Of a DNA stretch of 8,377 bases, positions 1-7,469 are shown piece by piece. Made by a program: the position numbers and the translations under genes. The DNA is from an uncultured Methanomicrobiales archaeon. Its GTDB lineage: Archaea; Thermoplasmatota; Thermoplasmata; Methanomassiliicoccales; Methanomethylophilaceae. Below the pieces are notes generated by a model. That model was not told the DNA's origin and made no database searches. It saw only the letters and a program-made list of their open reading frames with translations. Every line of letters starts with the position of its first letter. Positions within the stretch are counted from its first letter, which is position 1. Location: the NCBI GenBank assembly GCA_946528255.1, contig CAMMYR010000019.1, forward strand, positions 1 to 8,377, given 5' to 3'.

Positions 1-700
1 CCCCCTTGGAAGCGAGCTCGGAGCAGAGGCGCAGGAGGTCATCGGACATGGATACCATGGGGATGAGGCGGGATGCGAGGGCTATCCTCGAGCGGATCCC
101 TTCTTCTTGATCGGCATATTCCTCGGAGAAGCCGTCAGGATCCGTGCAGAACCCGGAGATCCTTTCGAGCACTCCCATCCTGTCATCGTCCGAGGAATAG
201 GCGCACAGGTCGAACCTGTCGAGGAGATGGGGGGCGATATCGGAATCCGAGGGGTTCATCGAAGCGATCAGCACCGTATCGACCGGGTATCCGGCGGACA
301 CCCCGTCCCTCTCCACTGGAACATATCCAGATTCTACGCAATCCAGGATGGATGCAAGCTGTCTGCTCTCCATGAGGTTGGCATCGTCGATGTAGAGGAT
401 GTTCCCGTCCGCCCTTCCCAGGATGCCCTCCTGGAGGACGGCCCTGCCCTCGAGTATCGCCCTCTCGGAGTCCAATCCGCCGAATATGCGGTCGTCAGTG
501 GAGTTCAGCGGGAGGTTCACCACCTCCCTGTCGGTGAGGTTCCCGGCGGAGCGCGCGAGGACGGTTTTCGCGGATCCCGGTCCGCCCCTGATCAGGACGG
601 TGCGTATGTGCGGGGATGCCAGGGCGCACATTATCGCCCTCTTGGCATCGTCCATCCCGCAGACCGCGGAGAACGGGAACCTCGGATCTTCGCGAGGCAT
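1..700 (-). CDS. ChlD-like AAA+ chelatase subunit, N-terminal part (partial; 3' end outside window)
   Basis: This is a second AAA+ protein of the Mg/Co-chelatase family, 233 codons visible, running off the window at base 1. I translated it by hand from ATG 700, because the open frame is cut by the window edge. It opens with the family signature [17 protein letters not shown] (residues 7-23). A Walker A loop GGPGSAKT follows at 39-46, then a Walker B-like strand ILYIDD at 101-106 and [20 protein letters not shown] at 146-165, which carries the presumed arginine finger. The Walker B acidic pair is Asp-Asp where the active ChlI protein upstream has Asp-Glu. This suits a ChlD/BchD-type structural subunit, whose AAA+ domain is usually a poor ATPase. 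The acidic linker and von Willebrand A domain expected of ChlD would lie past base 1 and are not seen, so a second ChlI-type protein is not excluded. GAGGTG lies 8 bases before the ATG, inside the end of the chlI-like gene, suggesting translational coupling. Confidence 0.8.
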   Translation of the reverse strand, partial: MPREDPRFPFSAVCGMDDAKRAIMCALASPHIRTVLIRGGPGSAKTVLARSAGNLTDREVVNLPLNSTDDRIFGGLDSERAILEGRAVLQEGILGRADGNILYIDDANLMESRQLASILDCVESGYVPVERDGVSAGYPVDTVLIASMNPSDSDIAPHLLDRFDLCAYSSDDDRMGVLERISGFCTDPDGFSEEYADQEEGIRSRIALASRLIPMVSMSDDLLRLCSELASKG

Positions 701-1716
701 CCTTCAAGCACCTCGGAGTCGAGGGACGAATCCTCGAACGGGCGCCTCCTCAGGCGATGTGCCAGAGCCAGGGGCGCCACCTTTCTGATGTCATCCTTCG
801 ATACGGAGGTCCTCCCGTCCAGGGCGGCGGAGGCCCTGGCGGCCTTCATCATCGTGATGTCCGCCCTGTGGCCGTCTATCCCGAAAGCGGTGGTGATCGA
901 CACTATGCCCTGGAGCATCCTGTCATCCGCCGTGACCGACGGCAGGAGCGCCCGGGCCTTCTCCAACCTCTCCCTGAGGGAATCGGATTCCCCGGAATGC
1001 TTGGCTATGAACCCGTCGGGATCGGAATCGAAGGCTATCCTCCTCCGGACGACCTCCATCCTGGACTCCACGTCCCTGTCGCCGGCGACATCAACGGAAA
1101 GGCCGAACCTGTCCAGGAGCTGCGGCCTCAGGTCGCCCTCCTCCGGATTCATGGTCCCGACGAGGACGAAGCGGGACGGGTGGGAGAACGACACGCCCTC
1201 CCTCTCGACGTAGTTGACACCCATGGCGGCGGAGTCGAGCAGAAGATCCACGAGATGGTCGTCGAGCAGGTTCACCTCGTCGACGTACAGCAGGTTGCCG
1301 TTGGCCTGTGCCAGCACCCCGGGTTCGAATCTCTTCTCCCCGGTCTTCAGAACATGTTCTATATCCAGCGTCCCGGCCACGCGGTCCTCGGTGGCGCTCA
1401 GCGGGAGCTCCACCACCCTCATGGGCCTCTTTATCGCGACCACAGATCCCTTCCCCGAGCATACGGGGCAGGGATGCGAGGGGTCGCAGTTGAACGGGCA
1501 GCCCTCGGAGGAATCGACGCGCGGGAGGATGCCCGACAGGGATCTCACCGCAGTGGATTTCGCGGTTCCCTTCTCGCCCTTTATCAGGACTCCCCCGATG
1601 CCGGGATCGACGATATTCAGCAGGAGTGCCAGTTTCATATCGTCCTGCCCCACGATGGCGACGAACGGGAACGTCGGCCTGCCTCTTCCATTGTCCATAT
1701 TGGATGTATACTCCAT
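631..1716 (-). CDS. ChlI-like AAA+ ATPase subunit of a metal-tetrapyrrole chelatase
   Basis: This is the ATPase subunit of a class I chelatase. It forms a hexameric ring that uses ATP to drive metal insertion by the large CobN/ChlH-type subunit. From ATG 1716 it has 361 residues, the usual ChlI size. Visible motifs are the start [19 protein letters not shown] (15-33), Walker A GEKGTAKS (47-54), a four-cysteine insert at Cys73, 77, 83 and 86, Walker B LLYVDE (142-147), and [18 protein letters not shown] (187-204) with the arginine finger at 203. The sensor-2 region [16 protein letters not shown] and the typical closing [12 protein letters not shown] are also present. The frame is open up to 1815, but that part is a shadow of cobN. 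ATG 1716 or ATG 1698 (355 residues) are the sensible starts; neither has a strong Shine-Dalgarno. The last 24 or so residues are read out of frame over the start of the next gene and look non-homologous. It most likely acts with the CobN upstream. Confidence 0.9.
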   Translation of the reverse strand: MEYTSNMDNGRGRPTFPFVAIVGQDDMKLALLLNIVDPGIGGVLIKGEKGTAKSTAVRSLSGILPRVDSSEGCPFNCDPSHPCPVCSGKGSVVAIKRPMRVVELPLSATEDRVAGTLDIEHVLKTGEKRFEPGVLAQANGNLLYVDEVNLLDDHLVDLLLDSAAMGVNYVEREGVSFSHPSRFVLVGTMNPEEGDLRPQLLDRFGLSVDVAGDRDVESRMEVVRRRIAFDSDPDGFIAKHSGESDSLRERLEKARALLPSVTADDRMLQGIVSITTAFGIDGHRADITMMKAARASAALDGRTSVSKDDIRKVAPLALAHRLRRRPFEDSSLDSEVLEGCLAKIRGSRSPRSAGWTMPRGR

Positions 1717-1735
1717 GTCTATGATAAAGGGTTCG
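1091..1735 (-). other. Out-of-frame extension of the cobN reading frame across chlI
   Basis: After CobN residue 1238 the cobN frame stays open for another 214 codons, from CGA at 1735 to the stop at 1091-1093. Nearly all of it overlaps the chlI-like gene in a different frame. The predicted peptide is rich in Arg, Gly, Pro and Glu, with no family motif, as expected for a shadow frame in GC-rich DNA. The CGA codon is one transition away from a TGA stop, and the alternative frame has a TAG at 1719-1721 just before ATG 1716. I do not regard it as a functional domain. Confidence 0.6.
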
Positions 1736-4700
1736 CAGGTCGGTGAGCTCCTCGATCCTGCCCTCGAAATCCGAATAGACGTCCCTGAGCTTGTCCAGCA
1801 TCTCCGGGTCGGCATCCCACAGCCCCCTCTGGGCCGCCTCGAACAGGCGGGAGAGCATGTTCATCATGGCATAGGGGTTCTCGTCCCGTATCCACTCCCG
1901 GGTGGCATCGTCCAGGACGAACCTCTGCGCCAGGTCGTCGAACATCCTCTTGTCCACTATATCGGATGTGGCGGACCAGCCCAGGGTGAAATCGAACAGC
2001 TTGGACACCTCCTTGGCCCCGCAGAATCCGTGCCTCTTCAGGCCCTCCAGCCACTTCGGGTTGTCGATCTTGCTGCGGAAGATGAGTCTGCATTCCTCCT
2101 CGGCCGTCCTCAGCTTGAGATGGTCGGTGTCCGAGGAATCCCCCATGAAGGATTCAGGCATGGAGCCCTTTATGGACCTCACGACGGCGTTCATCCCGCC
2201 GAGGTAGTCCATGTCATCGTCCATATCCAGCATGTCCACCGCGCGGCTGTTGTGGTTCTTGACGGTGACGTCCATGGACCCTAGCCTGCGCCTGAAGCTA
2301 TCGGGTCTGGATTCGCCCTTCAGCCCTTTCCCGTAAACGTAGCATCCGCGGTCCACGTAGATGTCCGACAGATCGTCAACGGAATCCCAGCCGCTGGTGC
2401 GTACCGCATCGCTGACGCCGCATCCGTAAGTTCCCGGAGCGTCGCCGAAGATCCTCATGCTGGCCTCCCTCCTGGCCACATCCGGGGGCATCCCTGAGAT
2501 GATGGCCTCGGCGGTCTCCCTGCGGAGGTTGTCGGCCAGGTAGTTCTCCTCCTCGCTCTCGTCCAGGGATCCGACGGTGAGGACCCCCTCGTCCAGAAGC
2601 GTGCATAGGTTCGGGAAGGTATCGCGGAACAGGCCGCTGATCCTCATGGTCACGTCTAGCCTGGGCCTCCCGAGCTCCTCGATAGGGATGACCTCCAATC
2701 CCTTCACCCTGCCGCCGTACCCGGTCCACACGGGCCTCAGGCCCATGAGCCTCAATACATATGCGACATCGTCCCCGCCGGTCTTCATGGTGTCCGTGGC
2801 CCACAGGATTATCCCGATGCTGCGCGGATAGGCGCCGTGCTCCTCCTTGTAGCGGGAGACCATCTGCTCCGCCATCTCGGAGCCGATGTCCCAGCTGGAG
2901 TGCCAGGGCACCCCGTCCGGGTCTATCGAATAGAAGTTCCTGCCCGTGGGCAGGATCTGCGCCCTGCCCCTGTTGGGGCATCCCGAGGGCCCCGGCGGGA
3001 CGAACCGTCCGCCGAATGCAGCGAGGATGTTGCCGATCTCGTCGGGCATCCTGCCGATGGCTTCCCTGAGGAATCCGCAGACGAACTCTACCGCTGCGGA
3101 CGCATCTTCTCCGGGGGCAACGGATTGCGCGTATGATATGGAATCAGCAGGATCGAACCCGCAGGAGACGGCGTGCCTCAGGATGTCGCAGCACATCGCA
3201 TCCGCGGAATCCAGGGCCTCCCCCTTGAGCCTCCCGTCAGGGAGCATCCCCGACGGATCCTCCAGGAGGTCGTCGAGGTCCAGACCCATGGACGATGCCG
3301 CGGCCGCCCTCAGGGATGGCACATCCCCGTTGCGGTATCTGACCAGGGAGTAGAGGGTCTCCACCATCAGCTCCCCGTCGGGGACCTCGCCGAGGATGTG
3401 GAGCCCGTCCTTGATCATCGCGTCCTTGATCTCCAGTATGTAATCGTAGAGGCGGTCGGCGGCCTCGGAGATGTCCCCATCCAGATCGATATCGTCCCCG
3501 ATGCCGGTCTCATCAGCGATGCGCCTGATCTCGTCCATGATCCCGGGGAGCTTGGCATCCTGCCCCTGCTCCTCCGCTTTCAGGAAGGCCTGCACCGCAT
3601 CCTCCAGCTCGTCCAGGCCGTCGTATCCGCCGGCGCGGGTCAGGGCGGGGATCATATGCGTGGTTATCACCGCATAGCTCCTGCGCTTGGCCTGCATCCC
3701 CTCGCCGGGGTTGTCTATGATGTACGGATTCACGTTGGGGATGTTCCCCAGCACCACATCGGGATCGCATTCCCCGGAGAGCCCGACGCTCTTCCCGGGC
3801 AGCCACTCCAGGGTCCCGTGGGTGCCCACGTGCACCACGGCGTCCGTCCTCCAGACATCCCTGAGCCATCTGTAGAATCCCAGGTATTGATGGGGTGCTG
3901 CGGCCAGAGGGTCGTGGTATGCTATCGATGAGCACTTCCCGCGGTCCGGCTGGAATCCGATGAAGATGTTCCCGTTGGCGATGCCCGGAAGCAATTGCTC
4001 GTCACCGATTACCATATGGTCGCCCGGGGGCTCACCCCAAGCGTCGATCAGCCTATCCCGCATCGACGATGGTATCCCTGCGATCCATTCCGCGTATTGG
4101 CCCTTCTTCACGGTATCCACGGACGCCTTGCGCAGAGCATCCTCCGACATCCAGGAGGGGTCGTTGGTCACGCCGGCCAGCATCCTCTCCATCAGGTCCC
4201 TCCCATCCTCCGGCACCCAGTCCAGGGAGTATCCGGAATCGTTCATCGTCCTCAGGAGGGATGCGACGCTCTCGAACGTATCCAATCCGTATCCGCCCGC
4301 GGCCATATCCTGGCGCGGAGGGTACTGGTAGAGCAGGATGGCGATCCTCTTCTCATCATCGGGGATGTGGCGGAGCTTCGCCCACCTGTAAGCGGTATCG
4401 GCGATCATCCCGCATCTGTCGGCTATCCCGACGGTATGCACCACGCCGGTCTCGTCCGGCTGGTTGCCGCTGTACGGTACCGTATCGATCTGCCCGTCGA
4501 ACTCCGGGTTGACCACGCACATGGATATCTCGGAAGGGGTAAGGCCGAACGGGCTCTCCCTCCAGCTGTCCACGGGGGAGTACAGGGTGATGGCCTGGAT
4601 CACGGGGACCCCGAGCGTCTCGAAGAAGTTGTCCTCGCACACCTGCTCACCGGAACCGGGGTTGGCGGTGAGGGTCTGGGAGAAGCTCATGGTGTTGATT

Positions 4701-5449
4701 ATCACGTCCACGATGGGCTTCCCGTCGCGGATCAGCTTCTCTAATACTATGCGCTTCACACCCATGGAGCCCAGCGAATCGTTCTGGCTGGAGACGGCGA
4801 ATATGGGCAGGACCTCGGCATCCTTCCTGCGCACGGCGGAGATCAGCATGTCCACCGAAGCGGTGTTGTGGACCAGCCAGTACTTCTGGTGGAAGAATAT
4901 GCATATCACGGGCTTCCCCGTGGAGCCGACATTTTTCAGTCCATCGTCCAGTGGCATGGGGCCGGTTTCCGGGTAGTACACGCCCTCGGCCATGGGGATG
5001 ACCGGTTCAGGGACATCCACATCCTCCCCCATGACGTGCCTGAGGAACCATCTGAGGGAAGCGTACTGGTTATCATCGCCGCCGACCTCCTGCAGCCTGC
5101 GTATCATCGCGAACTCCGCATCGCCCTGCTTGCACAGGTACCGGTATTTCGCGGTGGTCTCCGGCTCGGTGCAGGTCAGTATGCAGGAGCAGTCCGAGGA
5201 TTCGATCCTTGCCAGGGCCTCGTCGAAGTGCTTGAAGTAGGACACGTCGCCGTGGACGTGTATCACGAGGAAATCAAGGGTTCCGATGCAATCCAGGAAC
5301 TCCATGAGCTTGGATAGGTCCGAATCCATGGTGACGGCATCGAACGCCCTGACGGATATGTCGTATCCCTCGGAGCGCAGCCTCTCTGCGGAGGGGTCGA
5401 GCATGTGCCCGTCCCTCACGCCTATGCCCAGGAATCCGACCGCGCCCAT
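1091..5449 (-). CDS. cobN: CobN/Mg-chelatase large subunit (cobaltochelatase CobN-like); literal ORF runs past the expected end
   Basis: This is the large subunit of a class I tetrapyrrole chelatase. It binds the porphyrin or corrin ring and inserts the metal, most likely Co2+ into hydrogenobyrinate a,c-diamide if it is a true CobN. The ATG at 5449 lies 26 bases from a TATA box. Family signatures are [15 protein letters not shown] (from about 540), [43 protein letters not shown] and [19 protein letters not shown] (from 1130), followed by [12 protein letters not shown] and [21 protein letters not shown]. Family-like sequence stops at about residue 1238 (base 1736), with [13 protein letters not shown], which is a normal CobN end and length. 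As written, however, the frame continues to a stop at 1091, giving 1452 codons. That tail is Arg/Gly/Pro-rich and is the chlI gene read in another frame. Archaeal CobN often lacks CobS/CobT partners, and ChlI/ChlD-type proteins are thought to replace them, as the gene order here suggests. A related BchH-like substrate cannot be excluded. Confidence 0.9.
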   Translation of the reverse strand: MGAVGFLGIGVRDGHMLDPSAERLRSEGYDISVRAFDAVTMDSDLSKLMEFLDCIGTLDFLVIHVHGDVSYFKHFDEALARIESSDCSCILTCTEPETTAKYRYLCKQGDAEFAMIRRLQEVGGDDNQYASLRWFLRHVMGEDVDVPEPVIPMAEGVYYPETGPMPLDDGLKNVGSTGKPVICIFFHQKYWLVHNTASVDMLISAVRRKDAEVLPIFAVSSQNDSLGSMGVKRIVLEKLIRDGKPIVDVIINTMSFSQTLTANPGSGEQVCEDNFFETLGVPVIQAITLYSPVDSWRESPFGLTPSEISMCVVNPEFDGQIDTVPYSGNQPDETGVVHTVGIADRCGMIADTAYRWAKLRHIPDDEKRIAILLYQYPPRQDMAAGGYGLDTFESVASLLRTMNDSGYSLDWVPEDGRDLMERMLAGVTNDPSWMSEDALRKASVDTVKKGQYAEWIAGIPSSMRDRLIDAWGEPPGDHMVIGDEQLLPGIANGNIFIGFQPDRGKCSSIAYHDPLAAAPHQYLGFYRWLRDVWRTDAVVHVGTHGTLEWLPGKSVGLSGECDPDVVLGNIPNVNPYIIDNPGEGMQAKRRSYAVITTHMIPALTRAGGYDGLDELEDAVQAFLKAEEQGQDAKLPGIMDEIRRIADETGIGDDIDLDGDISEAADRLYDYILEIKDAMIKDGLHILGEVPDGELMVETLYSLVRYRNGDVPSLRAAAASSMGLDLDDLLEDPSGMLPDGRLKGEALDSADAMCCDILRHAVSCGFDPADSISYAQSVAPGEDASAAVEFVCGFLREAIGRMPDEIGNILAAFGGRFVPPGPSGCPNRGRAQILPTGRNFYSIDPDGVPWHSSWDIGSEMAEQMVSRYKEEHGAYPRSIGIILWATDTMKTGGDDVAYVLRLMGLRPVWTGYGGRVKGLEVIPIEELGRPRLDVTMRISGLFRDTFPNLCTLLDEGVLTVGSLDESEEENYLADNLRRETAEAIISGMPPDVARREASMRIFGDAPGTYGCGVSDAVRTSGWDSVDDLSDIYVDRGCYVYGKGLKGESRPDSFRRRLGSMDVTVKNHNSRAVDMLDMDDDMDYLGGMNAVVRSIKGSMPESFMGDSSDTDHLKLRTAEEECRLIFRSKIDNPKWLEGLKRHGFCGAKEVSKLFDFTLGWSATSDIVDKRMFDDLAQRFVLDDATREWIRDENPYAMMNMLSRLFEAAQRGLWDADPEMLDKLRDVYSDFEGRIEELTDLRTLYHRHGVYIQYGQWKRQADVPVRRHRGAGRYETGTPAEYRRSRHRGSPDKGREGNREIHCGEIPVGHPPARRFLRGLPVQLRPLASLPRMLGEGICGRDKEAHEGGGAPAERHRGPRGRDAGYRTCSEDRGEEIRTRGAGTGQRQPAVRRRGEPARRPSRGSSARLRRHGCQLRREGGRVVLPPVPLRPRRDHESGGGRPEAAAPGQVRPFR

Positions 5450-5470
5450 GCCACGCCATACTGAAGTTGG

Positions 5471-5480
5471 ATTATATATC
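5471..5480 (-). promoter_or_regulatory. Archaeal TATA box for cobN
   Basis: On the minus strand this reads GATATATAAT, the most AT-rich stretch of the gap. Its centre is about 26 bases from the cobN ATG at 5449, the usual archaeal distance from TATA box to transcription start. Transcription would therefore begin at or next to the start codon, giving a leaderless message. This agrees with the absence of a Shine-Dalgarno before that ATG. Confidence 0.65.
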
Positions 5481-5553
5481 CATCGGATGGAGGATGATTC
5501 CAGACCGATACCACATCGCTATCTGTGACCTCCACCCAGCCAACCCGTGACAG

Positions 5554-5561
5554 ATTTAATA
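5554..5561 (+). promoter_or_regulatory. Archaeal TATA box for the TerB/split-barrel gene
   Basis: ATTTAATA is centred about 28 bases before ATG 5586, again placed for leaderless transcription. It lies inside the open frame that begins with GTG 5547, which argues that the upstream GTG is not the real start. Confidence 0.6.
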
Positions 5562-5585
5562 GCCCGCAGGGGGATTACGCCAAAC

Positions 5586-6452
5586 ATGACAGATTTCGAC
5601 GCCCAGTGCAAGAAATTGGCGGAGATGGATCCGCAGCAGTTCAACCAGATCTTCAACGAGATGTCCGTGAGGGTGATGGAGGAGTTATCGCAGGTCATGG
5701 TGGACGGCAGGAACGGGCTGTCTGCGTACCTGGAGTTCATCCTGGCATCGGTCGCCGCGGACGGGAAGCTCTCTGAGAAGGAGTTCCAGCTGCTGAAGCC
5801 CATGTTCGACTCCATGAAGGACAAGGACCTGTCCTACGAGGAGGGCGTCGCCGTCTTCAAGGAGATGGGCCTGGACGATGCTGGGTCGTACAGGAAGGTC
5901 GTCGACACCATGGTGGATCTCCTGGGGCTCATAAACATCGAGCTGAAGCAGGACATCATATTCCTCTGCCTCCTGGTCTGCGCCATCGACGGCGAGATCA
6001 CCGAGGACGAGAAGAAGTGGATCATGCAGCTCGCCGATCCCCTGAAGATCGAGATCAGCGCCATGGAGTACATCGACGTGTTCCTGTCGCAGGCGGGAGT
6101 GTTCACCCTCGCCACCGTGGAGAGGAACAGGCCCAGGATGAGGGTGCTCGGGCTGAAGTTCAACCTGGACGGAGCCATATTCTTCGCCGTGGGGACCTTC
6201 AAGGAGGTCTACAAGCAGCTGAAGGAGAACCCCCTGTGCGAGATCATGGCCACCAACGGTGACAAGTTCCTGAGATGGGACGGTACCGCCGTGTTCTCCG
6301 ACGACCAGAGGCTGTATCCCATGCTGAAGGAGGCCGCGCCGGAGATCGCCCAGATGTACTTCGACAAGGGCTGGACCTTCGCGTTCTTCACCATCGCCGG
6401 GGGCCACGCCGAGATCGTGGGCGCCGACAACTCCAAGACAAAGATATTCTGA
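5586..6452 (+). CDS. TerB-like domain fused to a pyridoxamine-phosphate-oxidase-like FMN-binding split barrel
   Basis: A 288-residue, probably cytosolic protein of two parts; there is no signal peptide or membrane segment. Residues about 45-165 resemble the all-helical TerB fold (tellurite-resistance type). Two acidic repeats 76 residues apart, AADGKLSEKE (57-66) and AIDGEITEDE (133-142), are the likely metal-binding halves. Residues about 168-288 match small PNPOx-like flavin split-barrel proteins: GVFTLATVERNRPRMRVLG, then FFAVGTFKEVYKQLKENPLCEIMA, FLRWDGTAVFSDD and a C-terminal FFTIAGGHAEIVG. Proteins of this barrel family bind FMN or a related cofactor and often reduce small molecules; the substrate here is unknown. 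I chose ATG 5586 over GTG 5547 because the TATA box falls between them. The gene diverges from cobN and is followed by a strong hairpin, so it is probably transcribed alone. Family assignment of each half is good by eye, but the function of the fusion is not known to me. Confidence 0.85.
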   Translation: MTDFDAQCKKLAEMDPQQFNQIFNEMSVRVMEELSQVMVDGRNGLSAYLEFILASVAADGKLSEKEFQLLKPMFDSMKDKDLSYEEGVAVFKEMGLDDAGSYRKVVDTMVDLLGLINIELKQDIIFLCLLVCAIDGEITEDEKKWIMQLADPLKIEISAMEYIDVFLSQAGVFTLATVERNRPRMRVLGLKFNLDGAIFFAVGTFKEVYKQLKENPLCEIMATNGDKFLRWDGTAVFSDDQRLYPMLKEAAPEIAQMYFDKGWTFAFFTIAGGHAEIVGADNSKTKIF

Positions 6453-6459
6453 AACCTAT

Positions 6460-6481
6460 GGGGCCCGGGGAACCGGGCCCC
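6460..6481 (+). terminator. Strong GC hairpin after the TerB/split-barrel gene
   Basis: GGGGCCCGG (6460-6468) and CCGGGCCCC (6473-6481) form a perfect 9-bp all-GC stem closed by GGAA, a GNRA-type tetraloop. It starts 8 bases after the stop codon. What follows is C-rich (CTCCTCCAACCC) rather than a T tract, so it may protect the 3' end or pause transcription rather than act as a classic terminator. Confidence 0.5.
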
Positions 6482-6497
6482 TCCTCCAACCCAAAGT

Positions 6498-6505
6498 GTT
6501 TAACC
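6498..6505 (+). promoter_or_regulatory. TTTAA-type promoter element for the EamA transporter
   Basis: GTTTAACC is centred about 26 bases before the GTG at 6527, the spacing expected for a leaderless start. The nine bases TTTAACCGA at 6499-6507 recur at 8323-8331, ahead of the next, missing gene. Confidence 0.5.
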
Positions 6506-6513
6506 GATTCACG

Positions 6514-6533
6514 CCTGCACGGCAACGTGCAGG
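6514..6533. promoter_or_regulatory. 7-bp inverted repeat overlapping the transporter start codon
   Basis: CCTGCAC (6514-6520) and GTGCAGG (6527-6533) are perfect inverted arms with a 6-base spacer, and the second arm begins with the GTG start codon. If transcription starts near 6527, as the promoter spacing suggests, only one arm is in the RNA. That makes a protein-binding operator more likely than an RNA hairpin. A chance repeat is possible. Confidence 0.35.
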
Positions 6534-7432
6534 ACCGCATAAGCAGCCAGAACGCCAAGGCCATGATGATCGTAGCCATGGCCCTGTTCGGCTCCCTGGG
6601 CGTGATGACCAAGGTCATCGATGTGCCCTCCAGCGTGATAGTGGTGTTCCGCGGCTGCATAGGCGGAGGGTTCATCCTGCTGCTGGTGTACGCCACAGGA
6701 TCGAAGCTGTCCAAGGACGACATCTTCGCCAACATGTTCACGCTCGTATGCTCCGGGATATGCCTGGGGCTGAACTGGCTGTTCCTGTTCGAGGCCTACA
6801 AGGTTATCGAGGTTTCCGTCGCCACCGTCCTCAATTACCTGACACCGGCGCTGGTGATCCTGTCGGCACCGGTGTTCCTGAAGACCCGCCTGACCCCGGT
6901 GAAGCTGGGATGCGCATTGCTGGCGCTGTTCGGATTGGTCCTCGTCACGGGGATAATACAGGACGGGATCGACGGCGTGAACTCCTACGGCATAACCTGC
7001 GGCGTGCTCGGCGCGGTATTCTACACCGGGATGGTGCTGTTTAATAAGAAGCTGAAGAGCATCGGATCATACGACAGGACGGTGGTGCAGCTGCTGGTCG
7101 CAGCGGTCGTGGTGCTGGCGTACAGCCTGGCCACGGTGGATCCGGGAGAGCTGACCTTCGATGCGCTCACCATCGGGATGCTGGTGATCATGGGCATAGT
7201 GCAGACCGGGATAGCATTCACGCTGTACTTCGGATCCCTGGCGCACATGGATGCCTCCACCGCCGTGATCTACGGCTACGTGGAGCCCCTGATATCGCTG
7301 ATGCTCAGCGTGATCATCCTGAGCGAGGACATCGGCCCGATGGGATGGCTGGGCGCGGCCATCATCCTGGGATCCACATTCGCCGCGGAGGTCATCGACC
7401 GCCGCCGGATGCCGTGCGAACGGACTGTTTAA
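6527..7432 (+). CDS. EamA/DMT-family transporter
   Basis: An inner-membrane permease of the drug/metabolite transporter superfamily, 301 residues, about the family norm of 290-300 and enough for ten helices. It shows the typical internal duplication of two five-helix EamA units. The first unit runs from AMALFGSLGVMTK through FRGCIGGGFILLLVY, a NWLFLFEAYKV segment and VATVLNYLTPALVIL to LLALFGLVLVTG. The second runs from GVLGAVFYTGMVLFNKKL through IGMLVIMGIVQTGIAFTLYF and STAVIYGYVEPLISLMLSV to GAAIILGSTFAAEV. I start it at GTG 6527 because this gives a short charged N-terminus (QDRISSQNAK) and correct promoter spacing. ATG 6563 would begin right at the first helix, and the open frame further upstream is a shadow of the previous gene. 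The substrate cannot be told from sequence; amino acids, nucleosides or other metabolites are typical. Its stop codon lies within a TTTAA element ahead of the next gene. Confidence 0.9.
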   Translation: MQDRISSQNAKAMMIVAMALFGSLGVMTKVIDVPSSVIVVFRGCIGGGFILLLVYATGSKLSKDDIFANMFTLVCSGICLGLNWLFLFEAYKVIEVSVATVLNYLTPALVILSAPVFLKTRLTPVKLGCALLALFGLVLVTGIIQDGIDGVNSYGITCGVLGAVFYTGMVLFNKKLKSIGSYDRTVVQLLVAAVVVLAYSLATVDPGELTFDALTIGMLVIMGIVQTGIAFTLYFGSLAHMDASTAVIYGYVEPLISLMLSVIILSEDIGPMGWLGAAIILGSTFAAEVIDRRRMPCERTV

Positions 7433-7436
7433 CTAT
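7428..7436 (+). promoter_or_regulatory. Possible TATA element for the CARF-HTH gene
   Basis: TTTAACTAT overlaps the TAA stop of the transporter gene. Transcription about 26 bases downstream would start near 7458, giving a leader of roughly 10 bases. The gene could equally be co-transcribed with the transporter, since only 37 bases separate them. Confidence 0.35.
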
Positions 7437-7457
7437 CTCAGGACCATACTCCATCCC

Positions 7458-7463
7458 GGAAGG
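7458..7463 (+). promoter_or_regulatory. Shine-Dalgarno-like GGAAGG deciding the start at 7470
   Basis: GGAAGG sits 6 bases before ATG 7470. It is the only start on the right-hand side with a ribosome-binding-site-like sequence, and it favours 7470 over the in-frame ATG at 7503. This fits translation as the second gene of a message. Confidence 0.45.
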
Positions 7464-7469
7464 ATAGCG

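Larger units (their letters stand above)
5450..5585. promoter_or_regulatory. Divergent promoter region between the cobN operon and the TerB/split-barrel gene
   Basis: This 136-bp gap separates two divergent transcription units and has a TATA-like box facing each way. It also holds an 11-bp palindrome CCATC-G-GATGG at 5480-5490, directly upstream of the leftward TATA box. An imperfect inverted repeat ATCTGTGAC (5521-5529) / GTGACAGAT (5547-5555) has a 17-base spacer and one mismatch. No riboswitch-like structure is apparent. Joint control of both sides is possible but not shown. Confidence 0.6.

Noticed and set aside
1719..1721. TAG near the cobN/chlI junction as a possible pyrrolysine codon
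   Set aside because: The TAG is not in the cobN frame or the chlI frame, so it is not an in-frame amber codon in either gene, even though some candidate host lineages use pyrrolysine.
1719..1732. CCCTTTA heptamer as a programmed -1 frameshift site linking cobN to chlI
   Set aside because: The heptamer is phased for the third frame, not for the cobN frame, so a standard -1 slip would not join the two proteins. A +1 slip remains possible and is mentioned only as one option.
107..4744. Long plus-strand open frames opposite the chelatase operon (for example 107-1213, 616-1746, 1214-2284, 3173-3931, 3995-4744)
   Set aside because: They are antisense shadows of cobN and the two AAA+ genes in GC-rich DNA. 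Their products show no family motif, and the opposite strand is clearly coding.
5274..5459. Small minus-strand open frame starting at ATG 5459, just before cobN
   Set aside because: It is out of frame with cobN and overlaps the conserved CobN N-terminus; its product has no coding character.
5547..5585. Upstream GTG start adding 13 residues to the TerB/split-barrel protein
   Set aside because: The likely TATA box lies inside this extension and ATG 5586 has the right spacing from it.
5685..6407. 240-codon minus-strand open frame under the TerB/split-barrel gene
   Set aside because: It is antisense to a gene with two recognisable domains, and the product is a His/Leu/Gly-rich shadow.
6275..6526. 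Upstream extension of the transporter frame into the preceding gene
   Set aside because: The extra residues are Arg/Gly-rich shadow sequence, the hairpin at 6460 lies within it, and the promoter element fits GTG 6527.
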